Shown: positions 25,324 to 33,621 of the stretch, piece after piece
Position numbering within the stretch: position 1 is the first letter of the stretch
Layout: every line of letters starts with the position of its first letter
Assembly (NCBI GenBank): GCA_027532905.1
Contig: JAPZUA010000001.1
Coordinates: 1,175,950-1,239,949 of the forward strand
Direction of reading: 5' to 3'
From: Magnetospirillum sp.
GTDB lineage: Bacteria; Pseudomonadota; Alphaproteobacteria; CACIAM-22H2
Length of the DNA stretch: 64,000 nucleotides
Notes under the pieces: generated by a model
Seen by the model: only the letters and a program-made list of their open reading frames with translations
Database searches by the model: none
Told to the model about the DNA's origin: nothing
Translations under genes and position numbers: made by a program

Positions 25324-26502
25324 TTACTCCGTCGCCGTCTGGGTGCGCACGCGGTCGCCGTCGCGCAGGAACGGGGCTGCGCGCGCCACCACCAAATCGC
25401 CGGCGCCAAGGCCGCTCTGGATTTCGGCCCAGCCGTCGGCGATGAGGCCGAGGACCACTTTGCGCACGACGATCTTGCCGTCCACGACGATCTGCAACGT
25501 CGCCTGGCCCTCGCCATAGACGACCGAACCTGCAGGCACGGCCAACACGGTCTTGCGCGCAAGCTCGACCGTGCCGCGCGCAAACGTGCCGATGCGCAAA
25601 CCCGCTTCCGCCGCCTGCGGTGCTGCGGCGAGTGCAATGCGCAGCTTGCCCAGGCGCGTGGTGCGGTCGACCTCGGCGGGCACAAGCCGCACCTTGCCCG
25701 GCACGTCGGTGCCGTTGGCGGCATGGATCGTCGCTTCCATGCCTTCGCGCATGCCGGCCAGGCGCGTTTCGAGCAATTCGGCTTCAAGCTCGATTTCGCT
25801 GTCGGCGAGAATGCGGAACAAAGGCTCGGTGCCGCCGGTCATCTGGCCGATGCGCGCCGAGCGGCGCGACACGAGCCCGCCGCGCGGCGCTTTGACCTCG
25901 CTGCGCTCGGCGCGCACGGAAAGCTCGCGGCGCTGCGCTTCGATCTGGGCACGCTCAGCATTGGCGAAGGTAAGCCCGTCGCGGGCGCCCGCAAGCCGCC
26001 CTTCGGCCGCGCGGAACGCCGACAGGCGCTGTTCGACGGTGGCTTCCGTCGCGTTGCCGTTGGCGCGCAACGCGCGCGCGCGCTCGAGGGCGGGCAGCGC
26101 TTCGTTGTAGGCGGCCTCGGCCTGCACGATCTGCGCGCGCGCCTGCGAGATCGCGGCCGTGGCGCGCTGCAGCTGTGCCGCATTCTGGGCAAGTTGCGCA
26201 TCGAGCAGATCGCGCGACAGGCGTGCAAGCACCTGGCCTTGCACGACGATGCTGCCCTCGTCGGCGAGCACGTCGACGATGCGCACGCCGTCGTTTTCGG
26301 CGAACACCATCACGTCTTCGCGGGGCACGAGCGTGCCGGTCACGCGCTGCCGGTCCACGAGTTCGCGCGAGGCTGCCGCAACAACCGTGACGGTCGGTGC
26401 GGGTGCCGCCGGCGGATTGGCGGCGTTTGCGACGAATGGCTCAAAAGCGACAGGCAGCGCCGCAACGAGAGCGAAAGCGAACAGAAAGGCGGTACGCGTC
26501 AT
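25324..26502 (-). CDS. RND efflux periplasmic adaptor (HlyD/AcrA family)
   Basis: 392 residues. A signal peptide (FLFAFALVAALPVAFEPFVA region) is followed by the lipoyl half-motif VVQGQVLARLS, a long alpha-hairpin coiled coil (about residues 100-180, rich in Ala, Gln and Glu), the second lipoyl half (EVKAPRGGLVSRRSA) and beta-barrel domains. It bridges the RND pump to an outer-membrane channel. Its ATG overlaps the TetR stop by 4 bases. No lipobox cysteine is seen. Confidence 0.92.
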   Translation of the reverse strand: MTRTAFLFAFALVAALPVAFEPFVANAANPPAAPAPTVTVVAAASRELVDRQRVTGTLVPREDVMVFAENDGVRIVDVLADEGSIVVQGQVLARLSRDLLDAQLAQNAAQLQRATAAISQARAQIVQAEAAYNEALPALERARALRANGNATEATVEQRLSAFRAAEGRLAGARDGLTFANAERAQIEAQRRELSVRAERSEVKAPRGGLVSRRSARIGQMTGGTEPLFRILADSEIELEAELLETRLAGMREGMEATIHAANGTDVPGKVRLVPAEVDRTTRLGKLRIALAAAPQAAEAGLRIGTFARGTVELARKTVLAVPAGSVVYGEGQATLQIVVDGKIVVRKVVLGLIADGWAEIQSGLGAGDLVVARAAPFLRDGDRVRTQTATE

Positions 26503-27224
26503 TTGCGGGCAACTCCGATGCGGGACGGCAGCTTACGCGCGCGGCGCTGCTTTGGATCAGGACGTTTGGTTTCGGAGCGTGTCGGCTCGGAACGTTTTGT
26601 TGCGTGCCGTTTCGCCGTGTTGCGCTTGGTTCCGGCGGGCAGCAGGTCGGCGCGCAGCAAGCGCATCGTGTGCGCGATGTCGGGCCGCGGATCGTAGCCG
26701 GGCACGCGGCTCAATTGCACGACGAGGCCGTCGAACAAGGCGATCAGGAACATGGCGATGCGCCGAGGCTCGCAATCGACGCGCAAGCTGCCGGCCGCAA
26801 TGCCCTCGCGCACGATGTCTTCGAGCGTGACGCGGATGAAGGCATGCACGCGCAAACCAAGGGCTGCGACGGCCGCATTGCGCGAGCCCTCTGCCGTGGT
26901 CTCAGCCCACAAAGCGTAGTCGGCGCGCTGGCGACCGCACAGATGCTGCACCATCAAAGCCTCGAGCGAGGCCAGAATGTCGGCACTGCGGCGCACATGG
27001 GCGAAGCCTGCGGCGGCATCGTCCATGTCGCGCGCGCAGAGCCCTGCGATCAACGCGTCCTTGGACGGAAAATAGCGGTAGAGATTGCCCGCACTCATGC
27101 CGGCAGCGGCACAGATCTGCTGCATCGAGGCGCTGTGGAAACCGTGGCGCACGAAACATTCCTTGGCCGCATCCAGGATGCGCGTGCGCCGGTCGGCGCG
27201 GTCGTGGTCGGCGAGTTTGGGCAT
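26499..27224 (-). CDS. TetR-family regulator of the RND pump, with a basic C-terminal tail
   Basis: 241 residues. The N-terminal helix-turn-helix is near residues 14-60 (TRILDAAKECFVRHGFHSAS, then SAGNLYRYFPSKDALI). The last 45 or so residues form an unusual Lys/Arg/Thr-rich tail with repeated TKR units, absent from ordinary TetR proteins. It is the first gene of the TetR-MFP-RND operon and overlaps the adaptor start by 4 bases. A TGAATG-TT-CGTTCA dyad just upstream is the likely operator, so it probably represses its own operon until drug binds. Confidence 0.9.
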   Translation of the reverse strand: MPKLADHDRADRRTRILDAAKECFVRHGFHSASMQQICAAAGMSAGNLYRYFPSKDALIAGLCARDMDDAAAGFAHVRRSADILASLEALMVQHLCGRQRADYALWAETTAEGSRNAAVAALGLRVHAFIRVTLEDIVREGIAAGSLRVDCEPRRIAMFLIALFDGLVVQLSRVPGYDPRPDIAHTMRLLRADLLPAGTKRNTAKRHATKRSEPTRSETKRPDPKQRRARKLPSRIGVARK

Positions 27225-27240
27225 GATGGCGCCTATAAAA

Positions 27241-27254
27241 TGAATGTTCGTTCA
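27241..27254. promoter_or_regulatory. TetR operator candidate before the RND operon
   Basis: TGAATGTTCGTTCA is a 6-2-6 inverted repeat with one mismatch, of the TGAACGnnCGTTCA type common for TetR repressors. It lies 17 bases before the TetR start and overlaps the stop codon of the upstream TetR gene (27252-27254). Confidence 0.55.
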
Positions 27255-27875
27255 CTTTGTCAAGCGACGCGTTTTTCCCGGCGTTACGGTGCCGGACGCC
27301 AGCCCCTGGAGTATCGCTTCGAGTGCGGTCAGCGCATGGGCGGCCTTCATGCCGTCGGCGACATCCATTGCGGCGCGTTCGAACATCGCCGAAAGCACGC
27401 TCGCCAGCGCTTCGATCGGCAAGGGCGGCAAGGCGCCCGCCGCCATTGCCGCGGCAAGCCCGTTTTTGAGGCTGCGGTCGCCATGCTGCGCTTCGATGCG
27501 TCGCATCGCCGGGCGTCCGAGCACGGCAGGTCCTTCGACGAGCAGCAGCCTCACGCGCCCTTCTTCACGCATCGCCTGCACATAGGCCGCCGCACCGGCA
27601 AGCAACGACGCCATCGGCGAGTACGCCGGGCCGTCGGCCGTTTCGATGGCGTCGGCAACCGCCGCGGATTCGGCTTCGACGACCGCGCGGAAGAGCGCTT
27701 GCTTATCGGGGAAATGGTGGTACAGCGCGCCGCGCGTCGCCTTGGCGGCATCGACGATTGCGGGCGTGCCGGCGGCGGCATAACCCTGGTCGACGAACAG
27801 CCGCCGGGCGGCGGAGACCAGCCGCGCGCGCATCTCGGCGCTGCGCTCGGGATTGCTGCGGCGCGACGATTTCAT
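27252..27875 (-). CDS. TetR-family regulator divergent from a glyoxalase-fold gene
   Basis: 207 residues from the ATG at 27875, with AGGA upstream. Helix-turn-helix near residues 15-60 ([20 protein letters not shown], then [16 protein letters not shown]). The C-terminal half is a ligand-binding helical domain. The frame extends to 27950 but would cross the palindromic operator. It is arranged back to back with a VOC-family gene, so the likely target is the perfect palindrome between them. It may read through into the pump operon downstream. Confidence 0.9.
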   Translation of the reverse strand: MKSSRRSNPERSAEMRARLVSAARRLFVDQGYAAAGTPAIVDAAKATRGALYHHFPDKQALFRAVVEAESAAVADAIETADGPAYSPMASLLAGAAAYVQAMREEGRVRLLLVEGPAVLGRPAMRRIEAQHGDRSLKNGLAAAMAAGALPPLPIEALASVLSAMFERAAMDVADGMKAAHALTALEAILQGLASGTVTPGKTRRLTK

Positions 27876-27900
27876 TTGCGTACATCCTGCCTGTTTGTTA

Positions 27901-27935
27901 CATTCAAAAACATACAGAAAGTATGTTTTTGAATG
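27901..27935. promoter_or_regulatory. Perfect 15-bp-arm palindrome, operator of the divergent TetR/VOC pair
   Basis: Arms CATTCAAAAACATAC and GTATGTTTTTGAATG are exact reverse complements around AGAAA. The central ACATAC-N5-GTATGT is typical of TetR-family operators. It lies between the starts at 27875 (minus) and 27949 (plus), so one binding event could repress both genes. Confidence 0.8.
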
Positions 27936-27948
27936 GAGAAAGGAAAGC

Positions 27949-28374
27949 ATGAAGGTTACGAGCTATTACCCGGTGCTGATGGTTGCGGACGTCGCGGCGA
28001 CGACGGCGTTTTACATCCGGCACTTCGGGTTCAGGGCGCTGTTCGAGGCGAATTGGTACGTGCATCTGCAACTCCGCGACGATCCGAACGTCAATCTCGC
28101 GATTCTCGACGGCACACATGCGACCATCCCGGAAGCGGCACGCGGCCGCGCTGCGGGCATTCTGCTCAACTTTGAAGTGGCGGACGTCGATGCCGTCCAC
28201 GCCCGCGCGATCGCCGACGGACTCCCGGTCCTGACGCCGCTGCGCGACGAGGCGTTTGGGCAACGCCACTTCATCACGCAGGATCCCAACGGGGTTCTGA
28301 TCGACGTCGTCACGCCGATCCCGCCGAGCGCCGAATTCGCCGCGCAGTACGCTGCCGGTGCGCTGTCGCGCTGA
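27949..28374 (+). CDS. Glyoxalase/bleomycin-resistance (VOC) family protein
   Basis: 141 residues with the paired beta-alpha-beta-beta-beta modules of the VOC fold ([20 protein letters not shown], then [20 protein letters not shown] and a closing [13 protein letters not shown]). Members include metal-dependent lyases, dioxygenases and drug-binding resistance proteins. The ATG at 27949 has AGGAAAG upstream. Regulated, by inference, by the divergent TetR through the palindrome in its leader. The ligand is not known. Confidence 0.88.
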   Translation: MKVTSYYPVLMVADVAATTAFYIRHFGFRALFEANWYVHLQLRDDPNVNLAILDGTHATIPEAARGRAAGILLNFEVADVDAVHARAIADGLPVLTPLRDEAFGQRHFITQDPNGVLIDVVTPIPPSAEFAAQYAAGALSR

Positions 28375-28412
28375 TCGGTCGGCGTCGCTTGCGCACGATG
28401 CGCGCGCCGCAC

Positions 28413-28437
28413 GTTCCGCCGACTGGATCGGCGGAAC
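28413..28437. terminator. Hairpin after the VOC gene
   Basis: Arms GTTCCGCCGA and TCGGCGGAAC pair perfectly over 10 bases around a 5-base loop, 39 bases after the VOC stop. There is no T-run, so termination is uncertain. The rest of the gap to 28667 shows no gene. Confidence 0.5.
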
Positions 28438-28667
28438 AAGAGCGAATCGCCTTCACCAACCTTGCCAAAACGCAAGGAATATGCTTCTATATGGCATCCG
28501 CCGTAGGCTTCACGGCGGGGCGCTGTTTCTCATTGTGAAGAACGTGTTTTCCTTATCCTGCGGGGTTATTCGGCGATGTAACACGAATTGGCGCCGTGGC
28601 GACATCCCTGCAAAATCAAAGGAATATATAGGCGACCGTCGCGCTTCGTCGCGTTTGGCAACCTATT

Positions 28668-29318
28668 TCAGGCCAGCGAATCCAGCTGCTGGCGGGCGGC
28701 TTCGTAGTTGGGATCGATCGCAAGTGCGCGGTCGAACGCCGCACGCGCTTCGTCGAGGCGCCCCAAGCCCAACAAGGCGGCGCCGCGCCCGAAATGGCCG
28801 CGTTTGTCTTTAGGCGCGGCTTCAGCGAGCATGTCGAGCATCGCCAGCGCCTGGGCGAAATCGCCGTAGCGCATATAGGCGATCGAAAGATTGATCACGA
28901 TGTCGGGCTGGCCCGGCATCAAAGCGCGCGCCTGCGACAGGAGGCCGATCGCCTCGAGATACGCCCCCTGGCTCATTCGCACGAGGCCGAGATTGTTGGC
29001 CGCCAAGCCGTTGCCGGGCTCGAGATCGAGGGCACGCTTGAAACACGCGGCGGCCTCGTCGTTGCGCTCTTCGGCCCGGTAGACCGCCCCCAAATTGGCG
29101 TGCGCGTCGGCGAAATCCGGGGCAAGTGCGATCGCTTGTTTAAGGCGCGCGATCGCGGCCGGTCGCTTGCCGAGCGCATGCAGCGCCAAGCCGCCGAGAT
29201 TGAGCGCGTCGAGATCGTCGGGGTTGGATGCAAGCAGCTGCGCGTAGATCGCTTCGGCCTCGGCGATCTTGCCTTTGGCGTGCAGCTCAAGGGCCGCCCC
29301 CAGCGTGGCTTCGGTCAT
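28668..29318 (-). CDS. TPR-repeat protein
   Basis: 216 residues made almost wholly of about five to six tetratricopeptide repeats (for example LASNPDDLDALNLGGLALHA, LDLEPGNGLAANNLGLVRMS). No signal peptide or other domain is seen. Its ATG overlaps the GNAT stop by 4 bases, so it is coupled to the upstream acetyltransferase and amidohydrolase genes. It presumably serves as a protein-interaction scaffold; the partner is unknown. Confidence 0.85.
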   Translation of the reverse strand: MTEATLGAALELHAKGKIAEAEAIYAQLLASNPDDLDALNLGGLALHALGKRPAAIARLKQAIALAPDFADAHANLGAVYRAEERNDEAAACFKRALDLEPGNGLAANNLGLVRMSQGAYLEAIGLLSQARALMPGQPDIVINLSIAYMRYGDFAQALAMLDMLAEAAPKDKRGHFGRGAALLGLGRLDEARAAFDRALAIDPNYEAARQQLDSLA

Positions 29319-29854
29319 GCTCTCTCCTCAGGCGCCGATTCGGCGCCGCGCCCCAAAGCGCGCTGCATCATCACGCTATCGACCCAGCGTCCATGTTTGT
29401 AGCCGATCGCCTCGAACACGCCAACCATGCGAAAACCAAGCGCTTTGTGCAGGCCGATCGAGCCCGAATTGGCGCTGTCGCCGATCACCGCGACCATCTG
29501 GCGCGCGCCCCACGCCTCGGCGCGGCCAAGCAGCTCGACCAGCAAGCCGCGCCCGATGCCGCCGCCGACCGCATCGGGGGCCACGTAGATCGAGTCCTCG
29601 AGCGAATAGCGATAGGCCGCACGCGGCCGGAAGGGCCCGGCATAGGCGTAGCCAACGATTTTGTCGGCGCGCGTGGCCACGATGTAGGGAAGCCCTTTGG
29701 CAAGCAGGCTCGCGCGCCGCTCGGCCATCGTTTCGAGCCCGGGCGGGATTTCCTCGAAGCTGCCGAGGCCGTGCGTGACGTGATGGGCGTAGATGGCCTG
29801 GATGGCGGCGATGTCGGCGTCGACCGAATCGCGGATCGAAAGCGGCTCGGTCAT
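29315..29854 (-). CDS. GNAT acetyltransferase (phosphinothricin/methionine-sulfoximine type)
   Basis: 179 residues. The N-terminal LSIRDSVDADIAAIQAIYAH and the acetyl-CoA-binding APDAVGGGIGRGLLVELLG match the Pat/MddA subgroup, which acetylates phosphinothricin, methionine sulfoximine or related amino acids. The start at 29854 overlaps the amidohydrolase stop by 4 bases. The operon order amidohydrolase-GNAT-TPR hints at amino-acid derivative metabolism. The natural substrate is not determined. Confidence 0.88.
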   Translation of the reverse strand: MTEPLSIRDSVDADIAAIQAIYAHHVTHGLGSFEEIPPGLETMAERRASLLAKGLPYIVATRADKIVGYAYAGPFRPRAAYRYSLEDSIYVAPDAVGGGIGRGLLVELLGRAEAWGARQMVAVIGDSANSGSIGLHKALGFRMVGVFEAIGYKHGRWVDSVMMQRALGRGAESAPEERA

Positions 29855-30771
29855 GCGGACCTCGGCACCAAGGTTCTGGAAAGATCGGCGAGCTTGTGGA
29901 CGAGCACGCCCAGATCGGCCGCAAGCTTGGCGAAGCCCGGCGCTTTGGCGATCGCGAGTTCGTCCATGTAGAGGCCGCGATTGATCTCGATCTGCAGCGC
30001 ATGGCGTGCCGCCGACGGCGTGCCGTAATGGCGCGTGATGAAGCCGCCGGCATAAGGATCGTTGCGCCCCACCGCATAGCCCATATCGCGCAGACAGCTT
30101 TCGGCCGTGGCGATCACGGCGGGCGCGCAGGCCGCCCCGAAACAATCGCCGAGCACGAAATCCAAGCGGCGGCGGCCGGGGTCGCGGTCCATCGGCCCGC
30201 CGACCGACGGCATCGAATGGCAATCGACGAGCAGGCACGCACCGAACTGGGCTTGGGTGCGGGCGAGCAGCGCTTCGAGGGCCGCATGGTAGGGCATGTA
30301 GAGCGCTTCGATGCGCCGGCGCGTTTCGGCGAAATCGAGCTTGCCGCGATAGATCTCGGCCCCGTTCGCGACCACGCGCGCCACCGTGCCGAGCCCTCCT
30401 GCCACGCGCGGCGACTGGCGGTTCACGAAAGCCGGCAGCGGGCCCTCGAACATCGCCGGGTCGAGCTCCCACGGCTCGCGGTTGGGATCGACGTAGGCGC
30501 GCGGGAACAAAGCTCTGACGAGGGCCGCCCCGTTCGCGGCTGCGGCGGCGGCGAAAAGTTCGTCGACGAACGCGTCTTCCGAGCGGCGCAGCACGGTCGG
30601 GTCGAGGCGCGAAGAAGCCAAGAAAGCGGCCGAATAATGGGCGCCGGAATGCGGCGAGGAGAAGACGAGCGGGGCTGCCGGCGCCGTCGCCGGCACGATT
30701 TCGAACGGCGGATCGGGCTCGTAAATCGGGGTCGGCGGACGCTCCGACGAGGTGGGCGAGAAGGCGGGCAT
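29851..30771 (-). CDS. N-formylglutamate amidohydrolase family protein
   Basis: 306 residues from the ATG at 30771; an in-frame TTG at 30801 is less likely. Family motifs: FSSPHSGAHY near the N-terminus, LVDCHSMPS in the centre, and NDPYAGGFITRHYG plus LQIEINRGLYMDE toward the end. These provide the zinc ligands and substrate arginines. The enzyme releases formate from N-formylglutamate in histidine degradation or acts on related N-acyl amino acids. No other hut gene is nearby, so the precise substrate is open. Confidence 0.88.
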   Translation of the reverse strand: MPAFSPTSSERPPTPIYEPDPPFEIVPATAPAAPLVFSSPHSGAHYSAAFLASSRLDPTVLRRSEDAFVDELFAAAAAANGAALVRALFPRAYVDPNREPWELDPAMFEGPLPAFVNRQSPRVAGGLGTVARVVANGAEIYRGKLDFAETRRRIEALYMPYHAALEALLARTQAQFGACLLVDCHSMPSVGGPMDRDPGRRRLDFVLGDCFGAACAPAVIATAESCLRDMGYAVGRNDPYAGGFITRHYGTPSAARHALQIEINRGLYMDELAIAKAPGFAKLAADLGVLVHKLADLSRTLVPRSA

Positions 30772-30794
30772 CGGGATGGGGTCGTTTCGAAGGC

Positions 30795-30822
30795 TTGCCA
30801 AAAAATCGAGGATCGGTATATT
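30795..30822 (+). promoter_or_regulatory. Promoter of tRNA-Val
   Basis: TTGCCA (30795-30800), 16 bases, TATATT (30817-30822). The distance to the tRNA 5' end at 30844 fits a short leader. Confidence 0.6.
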
Positions 30823-30843
30823 CCGCGCCTTCCCGGTCCGGAT

Positions 30844-30918
30844 GGGCGCTTAGCTCAGCGGGAGAGCACTACCTTGACATGGTAGGGGTCACAGGTTCAA
30901 TCCCTGTAGCGCCCACCA
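30844..30918 (+). tRNA. tRNA-Val(GAC)
   Basis: 75 bases with the acceptor stem GGGCGCT/AGCGCCC fully paired. The D-arm is TAGCTCAGCGGGAGAGC and the anticodon loop CTTGACA carries GAC. The T-arm ACAGG-TTCAATC-CCTGT is perfect, and CCA is encoded. All standard invariant positions are present. Confidence 0.97.
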
Positions 30919-30944
30919 TCCGGACCCGAAGAGGCCTCTTGGGC

Positions 30945-31733
30945 CTAGACCGTCGGATTCGCATCCATCGCGCGGTCGAGCATTTCCGACACATTGCGGC
31001 ACAGATCGTTGTAGGGCTGCGACGTGCGGAAGCTCGTCCCCCGCGGATATGGGGCGGGGACGGCGAGTTCGCCCACCACGCGGCCCGGCCTTGCCGCCAT
31101 CACCACGATGCGCGTCGAGAGATAGACGCTTTCGTAGACGCTGTGGGTGACGAACACGACCGTCCAGCGCTGCTTCTCCCACAAGGCCAGCAGGTCGTTG
31201 TTGAGCTTGAAGCGCGTGATTTCGTCCAACGCCGCGAACGGCTCGTCCATCAGCAGCACTTTAGGCCGCAGCACGAGGGCGCGCGCGATCGACACGCGCA
31301 TCTTCATCCCGCCCGACAATTCGCGTGGGTAAGATTTGGCGAATCGGTCGAGCCCGACCATGGCGAGCGCTTCGTGCACGCGGTCCGGCACGTCGCTTTT
31401 GGGCCGGTCCTTGAGCGTGAAGGGCAAGGCCACGTTGTCGAAGACCGTGGCCCACGGCATCAAGGTCGGCTCCTGGAATACGAAGCCGATTTCGCGCATC
31501 GGCCGGCCGGCCGCATCGTAGCTCGAGGACGGCCAGTCGATCATTCCTTCGCTGGGCTCGCCGAGGCCAGCGATCATGCGCAAGGCCGTCGACTTGCCGC
31601 AGCCCGAGGGACCAAGCAGCGAAATGAACTCGCCGCTGCGCACGTCGAGATCGAGGCCGCGAATGGCTTCCGTACCGTTCGAGAAGACCTTGCGAATGCC
31701 GGCAAGGCGCACGAGGGGTTTGGGTTCGGACAT
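30945..31733 (-). CDS. ABC importer ATPase (nitrate/taurine/aliphatic-sulfonate type)
   Basis: 262 residues. Walker A GPSGCGKST, Q-loop FVFQEPTLMPW, signature LSGGMKMRVSIARA, Walker B VLLMDEPFAALDE, H-loop FVTHSVYES. The Q-loop and MPW sequences are typical of the TauB/SsuB/ThiZ group. The start at 31733 is chosen because the conserved N-terminus begins there. It is the last gene of the leftward operon of binding protein, two Rieske oxygenases, permease and ATPase. Confidence 0.93.
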   Translation of the reverse strand: MSEPKPLVRLAGIRKVFSNGTEAIRGLDLDVRSGEFISLLGPSGCGKSTALRMIAGLGEPSEGMIDWPSSSYDAAGRPMREIGFVFQEPTLMPWATVFDNVALPFTLKDRPKSDVPDRVHEALAMVGLDRFAKSYPRELSGGMKMRVSIARALVLRPKVLLMDEPFAALDEITRFKLNNDLLALWEKQRWTVVFVTHSVYESVYLSTRIVVMAARPGRVVGELAVPAPYPRGTSFRTSQPYNDLCRNVSEMLDRAMDANPTV

Positions 31734-31747
31734 GGGCTGGGCCGCGC

Positions 31748-32560
31748 TCAATTCTCGCGCCGCACCTGGCTCTCGTGCCAGCGATGCAGGAGCGCCCATT
31801 GCAGCCACATGGTGAGATAAAACAGCACGATGCCGAACACCGACAGCATCAGAAGGGCCGCAAACATGCGCGGGATATTGAGCATGTTGCCGCTCTCGAC
31901 GATGCGCCAGGCAAGGCCGGTGGCCGTACCCGATCCCGCCACGAACTCGGCCACGACCGCACCGATCAGCGCCAAGCCGCCCGACACGCGCACGCCGCCC
32001 AGAATGTAGGGCAAGGCCGACGGGAACTGCAGATAGCGGAAGCGCTTCCAGCGCGAAGCGCCGTAGAGCTCGAACAGATTCTTGAGCCCGTGGTCGGCCG
32101 AGGAGAGGCCGATCGTGGTATTGGAGAGGATCGGAAAAAACGCCACGAGCCAGGCGAGGATCAGCAAGGCGAGCCACAGTTTTTCGAAGCCGACCCAGAT
32201 GATTACCAAGGGTGCGATCGCAACGACAGGGGTCACCTGCAGCATCACGGCGTAGGGCCACAGCGTGCGCTCGAGCGTGCGGTTGAGCGTGAACAGCACG
32301 CCGAGGCTAATGCCCGTTGCCACGGCCGACAGAAACGCACCCAAAGTCACCTTGGTGGTGAACCACAACGACTGCATCAGCGAGGGCCCATCGTTGATCA
32401 AGGCGGCCGCGATCAGGCTCGGCGCCGGCAGCACGAATTTGGGCACGTTCCATGCCGCCACGGCCCATTCCCACGCGGCGAGGAACACAAGGCCCGCCCC
32501 TGCCGGCAACGCGTAGCGCGAATGGCGGGCCCAGAGGCCGTCGGTGCTGCTCGAACTCAT
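31748..32560 (-). CDS. ABC importer permease (TauC/SsuC type)
   Basis: 270 residues with about six membrane segments. It contains the EAA-like loop LKNLFELYGASRWKRFRYLQ typical of nitrate/sulfonate/taurine permeases. Its ATG overlaps the stop of the preceding Rieske oxygenase by 4 bases, strong evidence that uptake and oxygenation form one unit. Confidence 0.92.
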   Translation of the reverse strand: MSSSSTDGLWARHSRYALPAGAGLVFLAAWEWAVAAWNVPKFVLPAPSLIAAALINDGPSLMQSLWFTTKVTLGAFLSAVATGISLGVLFTLNRTLERTLWPYAVMLQVTPVVAIAPLVIIWVGFEKLWLALLILAWLVAFFPILSNTTIGLSSADHGLKNLFELYGASRWKRFRYLQFPSALPYILGGVRVSGGLALIGAVVAEFVAGSGTATGLAWRIVESGNMLNIPRMFAALLMLSVFGIVLFYLTMWLQWALLHRWHESQVRREN

Positions 32561-33606
32561 TCGGCGGCGATCGGAGCAGGGGACGGGGTCGCGCGCGTTT
32601 CCTGCTCGCCATGCGCTTCGAGGAGTTCGCGCAGCTTGCGGCGCATGGCAAGGCCCGGCCGATCCGACGGCATGTGGAATTCCTCGCCATCGACCACGGC
32701 CAGAGGCACGTCGTAGCTGCAGCCTTCGAGGATGCGGCGGTCTTCCTCGATGATCTTGCGGTCAAAGGCGATGACCTGCTCGGTCGAGGCCATCTCTTCG
32801 GTGTCGTTGCGGAAGCAAAACTGCACCAGCATCGTGCGGTCGTCGGTCATCGGCGTGGCGGCCGTCACGATCGTGTGGCGCAGGCCGTTCGGGTAGGTGA
32901 TGCCAAGGCGCCGCACGAACGGCATGTACCAGGTGTTGGTGCGCCGGCGCGTGGTGGTCCCTTCGGCTACTTTGAGCGTATCGGCCGCATCGGACCCGCG
33001 CACCGAAACTTCGCTTTCGACGAAATAGTCGAAGCCCCAGGGGCCCTCGACGACGGTCGGCATCACGGGCGGCAGCGGGCGTGAGGTGTCGCCGAAGGTG
33101 CTGCGATGCACGAAGGCCGGGTGCGCCACATCGAACGAGTTTTCCATGAGCCGCAATGCGCCGATCGCCCATTCTTCGTAGAACTGGTCGATGCGCCGGA
33201 AGCCGGCTTCCTCGGCTTCGGGGATCTGCGGCAACGCGCACAAAGGCTCGCCCAGCGCCACCCACACATGCCCGTAACGCTCGACGGCCTTGTAGCCGTC
33301 GACCGCGATGCGGCCGGTGTTCTCGGGGTTCTCGCGCTGTGGAATGCGCACGCATTTGCCCGTGCCGTCGAAGGTCCAGCCATGGTAGCCGCACACGATA
33401 TTGCCGCCTTCGAGATAGCCCAGCGACAGCTTGGCCGTGCGATGGCAGCAGCGGTCGGCGATGGCGGCAAGGCCACCGTCGGGCTTGCGCCACACGACGA
33501 TGGCTTCGCCCAGCAGCGTGAAAGGCTGCGGGCCGGCATCGAGCCGCCCCGTCGGCATGACCGGATACCAGAAGCGGCGCAGAACCGGCTGTTGCGTGGG
33601 CAGCAT
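32557..33606 (-). CDS. Rieske non-heme iron oxygenase, alpha subunit (copy 1)
   Basis: 349 residues, VanA/aromatic-demethylase type. Rieske ligands are Cys53 and His55 (DRCCHR) and Cys72 and His75 (VCGYHGW). The mononuclear iron site is Asp159, His162 and His167 in NSFDVAHPAFVHR. It is closely similar over its whole length to the product of 33622-34659, so the two are a tandem duplication. Its reductase partner is not adjacent. It probably hydroxylates or O/N-demethylates the compound brought in by the co-transcribed ABC importer. Confidence 0.92.
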   Translation of the reverse strand: MLPTQQPVLRRFWYPVMPTGRLDAGPQPFTLLGEAIVVWRKPDGGLAAIADRCCHRTAKLSLGYLEGGNIVCGYHGWTFDGTGKCVRIPQRENPENTGRIAVDGYKAVERYGHVWVALGEPLCALPQIPEAEEAGFRRIDQFYEEWAIGALRLMENSFDVAHPAFVHRSTFGDTSRPLPPVMPTVVEGPWGFDYFVESEVSVRGSDAADTLKVAEGTTTRRRTNTWYMPFVRRLGITYPNGLRHTIVTAATPMTDDRTMLVQFCFRNDTEEMASTEQVIAFDRKIIEEDRRILEGCSYDVPLAVVDGEEFHMPSDRPGLAMRRKLRELLEAHGEQETRATPSPAPIAAE

Positions 33607-33621
33607 CAGATTGCGCCTTTC

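Noticed and set aside
22645-26697. A very long plus-strand reading frame of about 1350 codons opposite the RND pump and adaptor genes
   Set aside because: It is the antisense of intact RND and HlyD-family genes. Its His/Arg-rich composition is typical of antisense frames in GC-rich DNA.
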